This document shows positions 25,014 to 35,900 of a stretch of 64,000 nt of DNA, in pieces. Origin of the DNA: Pelobates cultripes (Eukaryota > Chordata > Amphibia > Anura > Pelobatidae); contig OW240916.1 in assembly GCA_933207985.1 (NCBI GenBank), forward strand, positions 262,287,108 to 262,351,107, written 5' to 3'. A program made the translations under genes and the position numbers. Position 1 is the first letter of the stretch. Each line of letters begins with the position of its first letter. The notes beneath the pieces are model-generated. The model saw only the letters and a program-made list of their open reading frames with translations. It ran no database searches and had not been told where the DNA came from.

Positions 25014-25874
25014 CACGATAGTCCCGGCACAAGGACTCCCTACAATACCAGCAGTTAGTAATAGCGCAACCAGCACATATTAACCATATCATAGGCAGTG
25101 CCAGTGGTCACGATAGGATCCGGTCTTAGGCCTCACTTGCCGAGCCACCCAATCAATGACGAGTAATCACCTAATACCCGACTACCCTAACTCTTATCAA
25201 GTATGTGAATCTAAAACACCTTAGGCCTCCACCAACCAGGTACACAATCAGAGTCACAAGTCAATGGCTTAGACATATAACTTGGAAAGGATCAAGGGAT
25301 GATACACAGTTTAGTCCTAACTTGGGCCATGACCTACCATGGTGATATAATTTCTCTCCGTAAAAGACCACCAACTACACAGTTACCCTCTTTGGGAGAC
25401 CCTCAACCACACCACTCTTAACCCAAACAGATGCACTTCATATAAGAAGCAGTGCTGAACAGCCATTACCAGCATCACATCTTGAATGTCAAGAGCAGGG
25501 GAAAAAAACAAAAATGAGGAAAAAACATCAGGATGAAGCTTAATTACTTTTTATTCTTCCTTATCTTGTTCGAGTGTTTTGTACATAAAAATCATACATA
25601 TGTTACATATGTTATCTCTGTACTTACATATATGAAATGTTTTTATATGTCTTTATTACAACTATGCAACGGAAATTGATGTAACAATGCAAAAATCTCA
25701 ATAAAAAACATCAAAATAAATAAATAAATCAACGTTTCGGTCCGCACAGGGACCTTAAACAATGGTAAATATATCACTATATAAGTGAAAACTGTAGACA
25801 TTAAAGTTTAATGTACAGTTTAATATACTGCTGATTAAGGTATAGGATACCCAAAGATTATAGAATAGCAGCTT

Positions 25875-26240
25875 TATTATTATTATTATTAATATGATAT
25901 TTATATAGCGCCATCAAATTCCGCAGCGCTTTACAATGGGTGGACGAACATGGAACACAGGAACAGAGGGGTTGAGGGCCCTGCTCAATGAGCTTACATG
26001 CTAAAGGGAGTGGTGTAAAATGACACAAAAAGGTAAGGATAGTATTAGACTAGTGACAGTTGCAGAAGAGGAATGAGTCAGGATTAACAGTTTAATTGAT
26101 ACGCTTTTATGAAGAAGTGGGTTTTTAGCGATTTTTTTGAAGGAGTGGAGACTGGGTGAGCATCTAACGGAGGAGGGAAGCGAGTTCCACAGGGCACTGA
26201 GCAGGCTGAGAACTGGGCCTAAATACCCCTTCTTTAGTTC
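25875..26240 (-). mobile_element. L2-like LINE 3' end fragment
   Basis: The minus strand reads 'ALWNSLPSSVRCSPSLHSFKK' split over its C-terminal codons, then 'agcgctgcggaatttgatgg' and 'cgctatataaat', the typical L2 3' terminus, followed by an ATA/TTA microsatellite at 25879-25892. The rest of the element is absent. Confidence 0.8.
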
Positions 26241-26278
26241 TGATAGGCTGTAACCGGCCTTTGACCCCAAAGTCAGTT

Positions 26279-26542
26279 ACCAGGTTTCATTTGCATAATT
26301 GCTGCTCAGCATTAACCCTTCTGTGGATTAGGTTGCTGCTCGGCACAACTTTTCCTGTGTGGACAGTAAATGTCATTAATCACTTTTCTCTAAGCGGATG
26401 AATACATGACACCAGGTTTCATTTGCACAATTACTGCTCAGCATTAACCCTTCTGTGGATTAGGTTGCTGCTCGGCACAACTTTTCCTGTGTGGACAGTA
26501 AATGTCATTAACCACATTTCTATAAGCGGATGAATACGTGAC
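26279..26542. repeat. 132-bp tandem duplication (2 copies)
   Basis: Copies 26279-26410 and 26411-26542 both start 'accaggtttcatttgca' and share 'ctgctcggcacaacttttcc'. They differ at about eight positions. Confidence 0.9.
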
Positions 26543-26901
26543 ATTATCTTTCTAAACATATAAATTTTTTCACTTGGCACTTTCTCTATTTCTGTTTATG
26601 AATAGTACTTACACTGCACTTAATTATAACTTTACCTGTAGCGGTTACTATGGAGACGCTGACAATGTTGCCGGGGTTACGGCGCCGTGTTACATCATGG
26701 CATAGCAAATGCGGGTCAAAGGGTAGTCATTTTACTTCCGCACATACGTGGTGAGTAAATGGGAACGCCGGGTTTTATGCATCACATCTGGGGTAAGTCA
26801 CTTTGATATAATTATTATTGATATATAGTTGGTGTTGTTTGCACTTGATGTTTGTGTCATTTCATCCTGAGGAAGGTCCCTGTGCAGACCGAAACATTGA
26901 T

Positions 26902-26975
26902 TTATTTGTTTAATGGAATAAAGCCCCTTTATTGAAATTTGAAGTCCGTGAGTGCAGCCTACATTTCTGCAAACT

Positions 26976-27012
<37 letters not shown>

Positions 27013-27151
27013 AAATAGTAAAGCTGACCAGCACTCACGGTTTTCTTGAAGATTAAAAGTTGTAGATTTTATTAATACATGTTAAAAATGGCAGCTCAAC
27101 GTTTCAGTCCTCATCTGGGACTTTCATCAGGTTCCTTGGAGTGCTATCATT

Positions 27152-27207
<56 letters not shown>
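26902..27207. repeat. dispersed repeat pieces with two (TA)n tracts
   Basis: 26902-26983 repeats 18664-18757. (TA)n occupies about 26981-27010 and 27157-27207. Between them 'gctcaacgtttcagtcctc' and 'gggactttcatcagg' are a variant of the foldback motif seen at 25731. Confidence 0.7.
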
Positions 27208-27210
<3 letters not shown>

Positions 27211-27378
27211 TATTTGTACCATAATATCCTATTATTGATTTATTAATAATTTACTATTATGAGATAATTATCTATTACATTTACCCGTTTGTTTGTTGTA
27301 TCAATATTTTACTTGTTCCATATTGATTGTTCATTTTATTATAAAAATTTTAAATCTTTCAATAAAAACTATTTGAAA
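27208..27378 (+). mobile_element. LINE 3' end bordering the target duplication
   Basis: AT-rich, ending 'tctttcaataaaaactatt' then 'tgaaa' immediately before the 16-bp duplication. An AATAAA signal close to the end and no long A-tail fit a LINE terminus. No coding part remains to name the family. Confidence 0.55.
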
Positions 27379-27735
27379 ACATCTTTAAATGCCTTGGTGA
27401 GTGACATGAATGCATGACAGCATCTGTAAACATAGACTTGTACAAACAATGATCTTCTAACTTTTGAATATTATCCCATGCAGGTATAAAAGCTCATCAT
27501 GATGGTTCCAGAACTCGGACACACTCAAGGGACATTGTTTTCTTTATTCAGGTAAACGTCATTGTACAACTGTATACTGTGTGCACTTGAATGTCAGTTA
27601 TTGGCTTTCAGTTAGTGACTTTCTGGACAGAGTGTCCATAACAAGAATGCCCTTGACTGGCCAATGTATAATGTCAAGTTGTACTTCTGGAGCTGCAGCA
27701 TCATCCTCTGTAGCCTCTTGGGACTTGATGCCAGA
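27379..27735 (-). pseudogene. Ty3/Gypsy pol middle segment (RNase H end to integrase start)
   Basis: Minus-strand reading gives 'SSPKRLQRMMLQLQKYNLT' near 27720-27660 (end of RNase H/connection), then a 'DTLSRKSL' box near 27620, then 'SEFWNHHDELLYLHGIIFK' around 27500-27450, the lead-in of Gypsy integrases, and 'THQGI' of the HHCC region near 27400. Stops and frame changes are frequent. It links the RT/RNase H part (39597-40575) and the integrase core (16334-16740) into one element. Confidence 0.8.
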
Positions 27736-27752
27736 GGTATATGTATTATGGA
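27736..27752. repeat. candidate target-site duplication, left copy (17 bp)
   Basis: 'ggtatatgtattatgga' versus 'ggtttacgtattatgga' at 39597-39613, two mismatches. Both copies encode the same Gypsy residues (S-I-I-x-x-P), so the pair is a duplication of target DNA and not chance similarity. Confidence 0.7.
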
Positions 27753-27767
27753 AAATAAACAGACAAC

Positions 27768-27826
27768 AAAAAACCAGACTGCGTCAAATAAGAAATACTA
27801 GATAATCGTATACAGATATACAGATA
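27768..27826. repeat. near-terminal inverted repeat, left arm
   Basis: 'gtcaaataagaaatactaga' and the following 'taatcgtatacagatata' match the reverse complement of 39432-39495 over about 50 bp with three or four differences. Confidence 0.75.
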
Positions 27827-28224
27827 TATATATATAAAAAAATATATATATACACATATGTATTAAGGCTGTTTTGCCTGTAATTGTGGGAGGAGCTTAA
27901 GTTTATACACTTACCTATATAAGGTACACCCTTACCTGGCTCCATACCGTTCGAGGTCAGCATCTGAATGATATCCACTTCCGGTTCATCCAGACGCCAT
28001 TTTGGGAATACCTTTTGCGCCACAAGGTCTTTCATGCTGAGCTGTGTCCAGCAATCCAACCTCAGGCTTTTCCGTCCTACCAGCTTCTTTCTTCCGTCCA
28101 TCATCCCGGATAGTGTCCAAGTGACTCACAAACCGTAAGTCGACCTACCCGTTATGCCAGGCATCAGTCCCACAGCATCATTCACGGGTCAGGTCCTCAC
28201 TTTACGGTTACGTTCATCTATTTC

Positions 28225-28690
28225 AGCTGCTATACTTTTGCATGTTCGTGCACAGCCGTTCGTTTAATACAGCCGTTCATTTAAATCCATGCTCATATGT
28301 ATCTTGCCCCGTTCGGGCATTCGTGTACTCCGAAACGGTAACATGGTCAGTTTCATTACCTTTCATACCAGACAAATTGCCGTTCATACTTTTAAAACTC
28401 ACGAATGGGAAATCTGCTTGTTTCACATTTTTCCTGTCATACAGGTTCACCTTTCGTGCAATTATCTCCCGTACGGGAACAATTTGTCATATTGTTGTCT
28501 ATGGTACCAGCTCACATTCGGGCTTCTAAAACCCTTGAACGGGATCATTGTTTTGTTACACTGCCTGTTACACCAGGCTACACGTTTGTTTATTTAAAAC
28601 TCCCGAACGGGCTCTGCTTTCATTTTCTGTTTCATACAACTATTACGGTCGGGGCATATAACTCACGAACAGCAGTTTTACAATAACTAC
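28225..28690. repeat. array of CCCGNNCGGG-type palindromes in Ngaro-like leader
   Basis: Imperfect units of roughly 60-70 bp. Each carries a palindrome or half of one: 'ccccgttcggg' (28307-28317), 'cccgtacggg' (28468-28477), 'cccttgaacggg' (28532-28543), 'cccgaacggg' (28602-28611) and weaker versions near 28400 and 28660. The units also share 'tttcataca/ttacacca' stretches and 'aaaactc'. Confidence 0.65.
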
Positions 28691-30262
28691 ACTGACCATA
28701 CAGGTCACTCTTTAGATCTCAGGTTAACTTGCATTTTGATTCTAGATTTTAACAACACTTATGATTACTGACCCCTACCAGTCAATTGCCAAACAGCTGT
28801 TTCACATATCACATAAGTATTTACCAGCTGGTATAACTTACACATATATTATATAAAATAGCCAGTCACTTTCTGCATATATCAATATATCAATTTCATA
28901 AATACATACAGACAGCATGCAGCTTACAAATAATACTTTCTCCCTAGCAAGGGGACATATAGCATACAAGGAATGGACAGAACATTTTTCTTCTACCACT
29001 TGTACATGCTGCACATAATGTGTTAATATTGGTACATATTTTTAACCATTATGGCTACGATGTTTAAATATTTACAGGTTATGGTACTTTACTTTTCTTG
29101 TATATACTGCATATATTAGGATAAGCTTGGTCTATGCCATATTCCATTATGTCATACAGTGTTTTATCCATTCAGGTTACAGGTACTACTAAAACCTATA
29201 CGGATTGTCAGGTTCAATACCATATGTAATGGTATTTATTAATTAATGACTTTTTGTCATAAAAAAAAAAGCATAATGAGCTTAATGCTTTAGACGCACC
29301 ACTAGATGTCAGTAAAGCATATTTAGTGTAATGCTTTGGGGGCACCATTAGGGGGAGTGTGTAGGAAGACCTGTGCTTCTGGCAGTGACATCACAGGCCA
29401 GCCTACTTACACTGAATAAAAACCCAGATGTGAGGAGAAGCAAGCTCTCTGTTTTGCCTGTACCTGACTGATCATGTAGCACCAGCTCTGACCTAGCCCC
29501 AGCCCTTTGGCTGGGGCCTTGTAAGTAATATGAATCCATTGTAACATATAGCAACTGTAATAGCCTTTTGTGTAACATTTAGCAACCTTTTGTTGTAGTA
29601 TTGTATTGTATAATTATTGTAGTAAATTGACATTCTGCTAGCATCTGTTTATTTATTATAGTTATATAAAATATACATTTAATATTACAACGTTTTGTGT
29701 ATTTTCTATCCACATATTCGACCATAATACCATGAATTATAAAAATATTAATGTTGTTCTGTATTGCTTAATTATTATGTATTAAGAGATTAATATTTAT
29801 ATTTAGGTCATGACCACAACACCATACTACCAGGTATGTACACCTGCTCACGTAGTATAGTATCCTATTCTCCCTGGAATAGTTTATAGCCTACTGGCAA
29901 TTAGGGATTTAGGGTCCAATAGGTATTGCCCTTTTCTCTGCATTACGCTTTGGTTAGGGGTCCTGCGAGGTCAACACCCCACCTCACACTCAGAGGCATA
30001 CACCAATCAGGCCACTTGTAAGCTAACTGCCTCGCATTGTATCATAGAGAGGGCCTCACCTGTCACTCCCTTTCCTATTTTTCTGGTTACTGTCCCCTTG
30101 CACCAATGCATAGTTAGAGCCTCTCAAGCCACTTGGCAACTAGCAGGGCCTCACCAGTCACCAAAACCAAGCTTAATTGTTTTGCCTCACGGCTTAGTTA
30201 GCAAGCCAGTACAAGACCCCTGTGGTTCACATAATAATTGCTATCTTCATTGTTATTTAAGT
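28691..30262 (+). other. Ngaro-like leader, AT-rich, with LTR-like piece
   Basis: No coding content. Positions 29287-29360 hold two related units ('taatgctttagacgcacc' and 'taatgctttgggggcacc'). From 29358 a stretch starting 'tgtgtaggaagacctgtgc' with 'gaataaaaacccag' resembles a promoter/poly-A region of an LTR, but no matching partner or target duplication was found, so it stays unnamed. Confidence 0.4.
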
Positions 30263-31020
30263 ATGTCTCAAGAAGGTGGCGAAGAATTATCTCTTCCTAG
30301 CACCCCGGCTAGATTTGACACACCTTCACGTAGAGGAGATGTTGCTAGTCCAGCATTTATCAGATCCTGGACAATCCCATGCATTACCATGAGCTAAGGA
30401 AGCGAATTCCCTACCTGGCCACAGCAAGGAAAGCAGAACTATTCAAACTTCTCCGCACATCAACAGATAACATGGAGGCTGGAGAAGGCCCCAGCAACAC
30501 CAGCTCGGGTAACATTCAGACTATGCTAGCCTCACTCATGAACTCCATGAGTAAAGTAAACAACAGATTGGCAAACCTTGAGTCGGTCACCACAGCCCTC
30601 ACAACTCGGTTAGTTGGGTCAATCAACTCTTCCGTCACTCAGGACATTAACCCTGCACATATGATCCCAGCGCACATTGAAAAAAGATATCCTGGAAGGT
30701 AAAGTTGTCAACTTAGCATCTCTGCTAATTGCCTCCCAGGATATTGTGGAAAACAAAACGTACATGTATGATGATGTATCTGTGGTGGTCAGATCCAGGG
30801 ATTCCAGGTTAAACCGGAAACTGACCATCCCTGAGTTTGTTTTGGCATTTGGAACATATAGAGATGTAATTTGTGCAGTGTACCCTAACAGAAGGGAAGA
30901 ATTTGATTTATATATGCACAAGCTGGTAGACCTAGGAAACAAGTATGGTCATTTACTGCATGGCGCACAAACCCCATTGTCATTGTCACAGGGAAATCTT
31001 CCCTCAAACAAAGACTTATC
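30263..31020 (+). pseudogene. Ngaro-like Gag remnant
   Basis: ATG at 30263 (MSQEGGEELSLPSTPARF). The frame shifts near 30390 into 'LRKRIPYLATARKAELFKLL', a SAP-like helix-extended-helix motif found in Gag of YR retroelements, followed by a Ser/Thr-rich linker with a coiled stretch 'NSMSKVNNRLANLESV'. A second shift near 30690 leads to 'LTIPEFVLAFGTYRDVICAV' and 'YPNRREEFDLYMHKLVDL', the conserved capsid-like region. The frame then runs straight into RT without the usual Cys-rich tail, so an internal deletion is likely near 30965. Confidence 0.75.
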
Positions 31021-32258
31021 ATAGATTTATCGGCACCTCACACCTCTGCTACCCCAAGTCACAACTCCCTCATTCCCTCTGAGGAGTTTTCCCTACAATA
31101 TGCCACCATAGATCATGCCCTTACAGCTATCACCCAAGCAGGGGTCGGAGCCTGGTTAAGCAAGACAGACATCACCAATGCTTTAAAACTGCTACCAATC
31201 CACCCTACACTCTACATTTACATGGCATCAAATGGGCAGATAATTACTATTTCTTCTCCCGCTTAATCTTTGGGTCAAAGAGTAGCCCAAAAATCTTTGA
31301 CACATTTGCCGAATCACTTTGCTGGCTGTTACTACATATATCCAGATGCCCCACAGTCATACATGATCTAGATTACTTTTTGTTGGTCAAAGAAAACACC
31401 TTTCCCCCCAGAAGCCTAAAGGAAGCGATTAGTCTGTTTGACCACTTGTGCGTCCCAGTATCCCCTAAGAAAACTGAAGGCCCAGACACTATCTTTACAT
31501 TCCTGGGCATAAAACTTGACTCAGCATCCATGCAAGCAAGCTTACTACAAGAGAAAATAGCAAACATTCTCAACAACATCAATCACTACATCATGCTGGG
31601 TACTTGCAACCGCAAGGAACTTCAATCTCTTCTAGGTTCCGTAAACTTTGCCATGTGCATCATACCACAAGGCCAGGCTTTCATATCCAGACTTCTTTGT
31701 CTTTTTCCACACTTCCGACATGACGACCATAGACTGTCCCTAGATATTCAAGCCACAGCAGACCTGCACATGTGGAAGAAATTCTTAACCACTTGGAATG
31801 GTAAAAGCTTGTTCCTCCCAGGATTGTCACCAACCATATGGTCAGACGCAGCGTCTACCACGGGTTTCGCAGCAATCTTTGGAGATGAATGGCTTGGTAG
31901 CAGGCCTGAAGAAGTCCAGGATTTGGAAGGATTTTTCACTACCTCAGCTCTTTTTGAGATCTACCCTATTGTAGCAGCTGCTGTGGCATGGGGTCATTCA
32001 TGGTCAGGGTCATCAGTCTGTTGCTACTCAGACAAAGGCCACTCATCATCTCTAACGATCATGAGATTTCTCAGGAAACTCACTTGGTTGGCCGCATGTC
32101 ACAATTTCTACTTTGATTGCTGTCATGTACCAGGCATTTGTAACATAGCTGCTGACAGTTTGTCTCGATTCAATTTTCAGGCATTTCATCAAGCGCTTCC
32201 TTCAGCCGCTCAAGCAGCCACAGCCACTCCTTCCATCCAGCAACAAATCATGGATTAG
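30980..32258 (+). pseudogene. Ngaro-like reverse transcriptase/RNase H, catalytically dead
   Basis: 'KQRLIIDLSAPH' and 'LSKTDITNALKLLPIHP' (motif A Asp present) are read before 31250. A frame change follows and the open part starts at 31380. The motif C box at 31365-31376 reads D-L-D-Y where Y-L-D-D is expected, so the second catalytic Asp is lost. Downstream: 'FTFLGIKLDS', 'LQSLLGSVNFAMCIIPQG' and the RNase H domain with 'IWSDAASTTGFAAIFG', 'FEIYPIVAAAVAWG', 'CYSDKGHSSSL' and 'VPGICNIAADSLSRF' (all four acidic/His zones recognisable). The stop TAG at 32256-32258 is 8 nt from the recombinase ATG once the DIRS1-like insert is removed. Confidence 0.85.
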
Positions 32259-32311
32259 ACATAATTGAAGATTATGCTAGCGTTAGTGTACTTATAATCT
32301 TAATTTTAGTA

Positions 32312-32450
32312 ATGACAGGAGGCGAGTATTTTGCATATAAGTCTCTTTACTAACTCCACATAGCAGTAAAGAAAAAAGTGAAAACGATAACCAATCAAAA
32401 TGCAATATGCTGTATGGTATTCACAGTGATGAGGCTCCTCCCCCTCTTTC
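32312..32450. repeat. DIRS1-like inverted terminal repeat, left
   Basis: The 139 bp are the reverse complement of 38094-38233 with only a handful of differences (for example gcgagtatt versus gcttcctatt near the outer end). The high identity implies a recent insertion. Confidence 0.95.
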
Positions 32451-32909
32451 GGAAGCGACATCAGGCAAAACTCAAGAAACAATAACGTCCAAACATGTAT
32501 AACGTGCACCAACGTGTGATTCCCATCGATAAAAACAGACTTTCACGGGGTGCGAACTGATTCAGAGTGTCCTGCAACGTGCAGCGGTTGATGTGTCCCA
32601 TTAACGAGGCTCCAGGAGCTGAAGGATGATTCAACTGTGTCCACTCTGAGAAGGATCTGTGAACATCGTGGATTTAAACTGAAACGAGAACGTGAAACGG
32701 ATTAGGCACCGATCTTTCAACTGATTGCAGTATCGACCCCACATAATAAAGCAATATGAGACCCCCTGGTTAAAAGGTTAATGCATAATAACCTGAACAT
32801 AACAGATCCCAAACCAAGAGTAGACGAAGGTATAGATACCAGATAAGACAACGGAATATAGAAATATACTTACGTGCATCCACTCTTCCCAAGGGAGGGA
32901 AAGGGTGGG
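32451..32909. other. DIRS1-like 3' non-coding region (minus sense)
   Basis: Sequence between the left ITR and the ICR. It has no open frame or repeat beyond the element itself. Being downstream of the recombinase stop on the minus strand it is 3' untranslated. Confidence 0.6.
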
Positions 32910-33012
32910 AAAATACTCGCCTCCTGTCATTACTAAAATTAAGATTATAAGTACACTAACGCTAGCATAATCTTCAATTTTACCACATGACAGGAGGCTT
33001 CCTATTTTGCAT
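32910..33012. repeat. DIRS1-like internal complementary region (ICR)
   Basis: The first part (32910-32977) is the reverse complement of the left terminus 32267-32334. The second part (about 32978-33012) is the reverse complement of the right terminus 38210-38244. So the ICR is a copy, in reverse, of the joined outer ends, centred on 'tcttcaattttacca'. In DIRS-1 of Dictyostelium this region templates completion of the circular intermediate. It ends 3 bp before the recombinase stop codon. Confidence 0.95.
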
Positions 33013-33014
33013 TT

Positions 33015-33960
33015 TTAACGCTGGTGTAGAAGAGACATAGCCGCACCTGAACTCGGGCGAAAGTAGAATGTCCGAAAGGTAGATTCCCTCGACCAGTCAG
33101 CTGACCGAAGGATATCCGCCAGGGACGCGCCTGCCGAGAAAGCCGAGGAGGCCACCGCCCCGCGCACTGAGTGTGCACCGAAGTTAGCATCCACACCCGC
33201 CAGAGATAGGATCCATCGTACCCATCTGGCGAGTGTGGTAGTCGAAACGGGAACGTGTGGCCTGACATAGGATACTAATAACTGTCCCGAGGCAGAGGCC
33301 CGAAGCAAGGCAGTGGTCTCCATGTACTGATGCAGGGTAGAGACGACGCATAGCTGCGGTTCAGTAGCGAAGAAGGGATAAAAGACCGACGTAGAGTCCG
33401 ATTTGGTACGTCGTGATACGCGGAAGGTAACTCCCTCAGGGGACACCGAAAAGGCATTGATGTCGAAAGCACGCACGTCCGAAACCCGACGGAAGGAAAC
33501 GAGGCAAAGTAAGAGGGTCAGTTTGGCCGAGAGTTGTCTGAGAGACAGTCTGTCATTAGTCGGCCAATCTCTCAGAAACCGTAGGACCACCTCCACGTCC
33601 CACATGTGCGAGTACTTAGGTCCTGGTGGTCTCTGTAATCGGATACCCCTCAGGAGACGGCATACCAGAGGGTCCTTCCCAACGGGAATACCTAAGTTCG
33701 GGACGTGAGCCGCCGAAATCGCCGAGCGCACGACGTTAAGCGAGCGGTAGGAGCGACCCGTAGAGAAAAGGTGTGAAAGAAAATTCAGAATGGCTGTTAC
33801 AGGTGCCGTAAATGGATCGAAGTTCCGTATACTGCACCAAGAGGCCCAGGAGCTCCAAGCTGATAGATAGCATCGTCTGGTCCCAGGTGCCCAGGAATCC
33901 CATATGAGGTCTCTAGCCGTTTGCGATAAATCGCAGGTTTGCCAGGCTCCCCTGAAAGCG
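33015..33960 (-). CDS. DIRS1-like tyrosine recombinase
   Basis: The C-terminal ~310 residues of a long minus-strand frame (open from 36032). An N-terminal SAM-like part has 'DLIWDSWAPGTRRCYLSAW' and 'FLSHLFSTGRSYRSLNVV'. The catalytic part has 'VSFRRVSDVRAFD' (first Arg), 'GAHSVRGAVASSAF' (H-x-x-R), 'ILRSADWSRESTF' (Trp/His position) and 'RTFYFRP' (nucleophile Tyr). The enzyme inserts the circular DNA copy. It overlaps the RT/RNase H frame by about 160 nt, the usual DIRS arrangement. The true start codon cannot be fixed because the upstream frame is open as a shadow of the RT gene. Confidence 0.88.
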
Positions 33961-35900
33961 TCCAAGCCACCAGGGTGAGGCGATCTTCGAGGATGAGAGG
34001 ATGGGGGTTCCCCTTCGGATCCGTGAGGAGCATCGGATAGGATGGTATGAGAAGTGGATCGGCGTAGGACAGTGCCAGGAGGTCCGGAAACCATGGTTGG
34101 CCCCGCCATAGGGGAGCGATGAGGACTAGAGATCCGTGTTGATTCTTCAGGTATTGAATCGTCCTCGCTATCATGGCGAACGGGGGAAAGGCGTATGCTC
34201 CCTCGGTTGGCCATGATTGGAGAAATGCGTCCACCGCCGCGCTCTCCGGGTCCGGGAGCCAACTGAAGTAGTTGAGTGTCTGTCTGTTGTTGCGAGATGC
34301 GAACAGATCCAGTTGGAGGGGACCTCTCCTGCTCAAGAGGCGTTGGAAGACCTGAGGATCCAGTCTCCAGTCGCTGCTGTCCCGCCAATGGCGTGAAAAC
34401 CAATCTGCCGTCAGATTTGTCTCCCCCGGAAGGTATTCCGCCTTGAGGGAGATGTTGCGGGGCAAGCAGAAGTTGAAAATCTCCTTCGTTATTTCGGATA
34501 ACAGTCGGGACCGAGCTCCGCCCAGGCGGTTGATGTATCGAACCGCGGAGACGTTGTCCATCCGGAGGAGGATGCAACAGTTCGATCTGTCCTTTGCTAA
34601 GCTGCGAATCGCGAATGAGCCTGCTAGGAGTTCTAGGCAGTTTATGTGTAGGTCGATTTCCTGAGAAGTCCAGGCGCCTCCTGTCGACTTGCCTTCGCCC
34701 GTCGCGCCCCAGCCCCAAAGGCTGGCGTCCGATTCCAGAACTATGTCGGGCGAACTCCCGAAGATGGCTCGGCCGTTCCATGCCTCCATGCTGTCTAGCC
34801 ACCATCTGAATTCCTCCTTTACCTCCTCCGTAATCGGGATAGTTTGGTCGTAAGACGGGTTCCGGTGCAGGAAGGAGGTCTTCAGGCGTTGCATTGCTCT
34901 GTAGTGCAGGGGTCCCGGGAATATGGCCTGTATGGACGCGGATAGTAGTCCCACAATCCGGGCCAGATTGCGGAGCGGAATGGATTGGCAGCGAATGACT
35001 CTGCGTAATTCTTTTTTGATGGCCGCGATCTTTGTCGTCGGCAGGCGTAACGTGCTGGACTTGGAGTCTATTTCGAAGCCCAAAAACTGCACCATCTGAG
35101 CTGGAGACATTTCTGACTTCAGGAAATTGACCACGAAGCCCAGTGATGTCAGGAAGTTTACGGTAAATTGTGTGTGTTGAGTCAGTCTGGACTTGTCTGA
35201 GCAGAATAGAAGCAGGTCGTCCAGGTAAATAATGCAACGAATCCCTCGTGCTCGAAGATGTGCGACTACTGGCTTCATTAATTTGGTGAAGCACCACGGG
35301 GCTGAACTGAGTCCAAAGGGAAGGCACGTGAATTGCCAAGGCCGGTCTTGCCACCGAAATCTGAGGAATCGGCGGTGGTCGATGTGGACGGGTACCGAGA
35401 GGTAGCGTGTCCTTGAGGTCCAGTCTCGTGAACCAGTCCCCGTCTTGGAGGAGGTCCCTCAGAAGATGTATGCCCTCCATCTTGAAGTGCCTGTATACGA
35501 CGAATGCGTTGAGGCCTTTCAGGTTTATGACCGGACGGAATTCCCCGGTCTTCTTCTTTACCAGAAAGATGTTGCTGAAAAATCCCCCCTGATCGTGAGC
35601 GGGTTCTATCGCCCCTTTCGATTGGAGTTCCTCCAACTCGATTTGTATGAGTCGATGGTCTTCCGAGGAACATGTCCCGGGGTAAGGAGGTACCGTTTGG
35701 TTCGGGTGGCCCACGAAGTCTATGACGTAGCCCTGTACGGTTTGCAGGATCCATGCGTCCGTCGAAATGGTTGTCCAATTCTGAAAATAGAGAGCAATAC
35801 GACCTGCCGTTTGTGAAGTAAGGGGTACGTGAGTCACATATCGGCTTACCTGTGGGGGTGAAGCGTGCTCTGCCACGGCCCCTTGAACCACGACCTCGGT
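33797..35900 (-). pseudogene. DIRS1-like reverse transcriptase/RNase H with one frameshift
   Basis: The N-terminal RT (about 35900-35405) has 'SKGAIEPAHDQGGFFSNIFL', 'VKKKTGEFRPVINLKGLN' and 'DWFTRLDLKD' (motif A Asp). One extra base at about 35404-35406 moves the rest to another frame, open from 35278 to 33797. There: 'CIIYLDDLLLF' (motif C), 'VQFLGFEIDS', RNase H 'IVLESDASLWGWGA', 'LHINCLELLAGSFAI', 'LRMDNVSAVRYI' and 'LPGETNLTADWFSRH', and the DIRS-type C-terminal segment 'LQLDLFASRNNRQ...APLWRGQPWFPDL'. All catalytic residues are present. The break is a single base and could be real or an assembly slip. Confidence 0.9.

Larger units (their letters stand above)
18758..25730 (+). mobile_element. 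L1-clade LINE (+), near full length but decayed
   Basis: It contains ORF1 (18919-19963), a 1.34-kb inter-ORF spacer (19964-21306), ORF2 (21307-25013) and a 3' UTR ending 'caataaaaaacatcaaa' plus (aaat)n at about 25697-25730. The left edge is set only by the repeat that precedes it. The spacer has a G-rich run (20700-20745) on the sense strand that could form G-quadruplexes. Frameshifts in both ORFs make it inactive. Confidence 0.85.
25722..26905. repeat. foldback-bounded block with 'aacgtttcggtc' ends
   Basis: The left end 'aaatcaacgtttcggtccg' and its continuation 'cacagggacctt' are the reverse complement of 'aaggtccctgtgcagaccga' and the following bases at 26871-26905, giving about 35 bp of inverted similarity. 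Inside are an L2 3' scrap, a 132-bp tandem duplication and about 320 bp of unassigned sequence (26543-26867). Confidence 0.6.
16741..27378. mobile_element. 10.6-kb composite insertion into Gypsy pol
   Basis: It is bounded by the perfect 16-bp duplication. The right end ('tttcaataaaaactatttgaaa') looks like a LINE 3' end with a polyadenylation signal, so the founding insertion was probably a LINE-type copy in plus orientation. It was later enlarged by a Tc1 (16860-18444), an L1 (about 18760-25730), an L2 scrap and foldback repeats. The founding element survives only as the short flanks 16741-16816 and about 27208-27378. Confidence 0.8.

Noticed and set aside
16741..27378. Reading the 10.6-kb block as one full-length LINE
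   Set aside because: It contains a Tc1 with its own TA sites and an L1 with its own 3' tail at 25.73 kb, so it is a stack of insertions.
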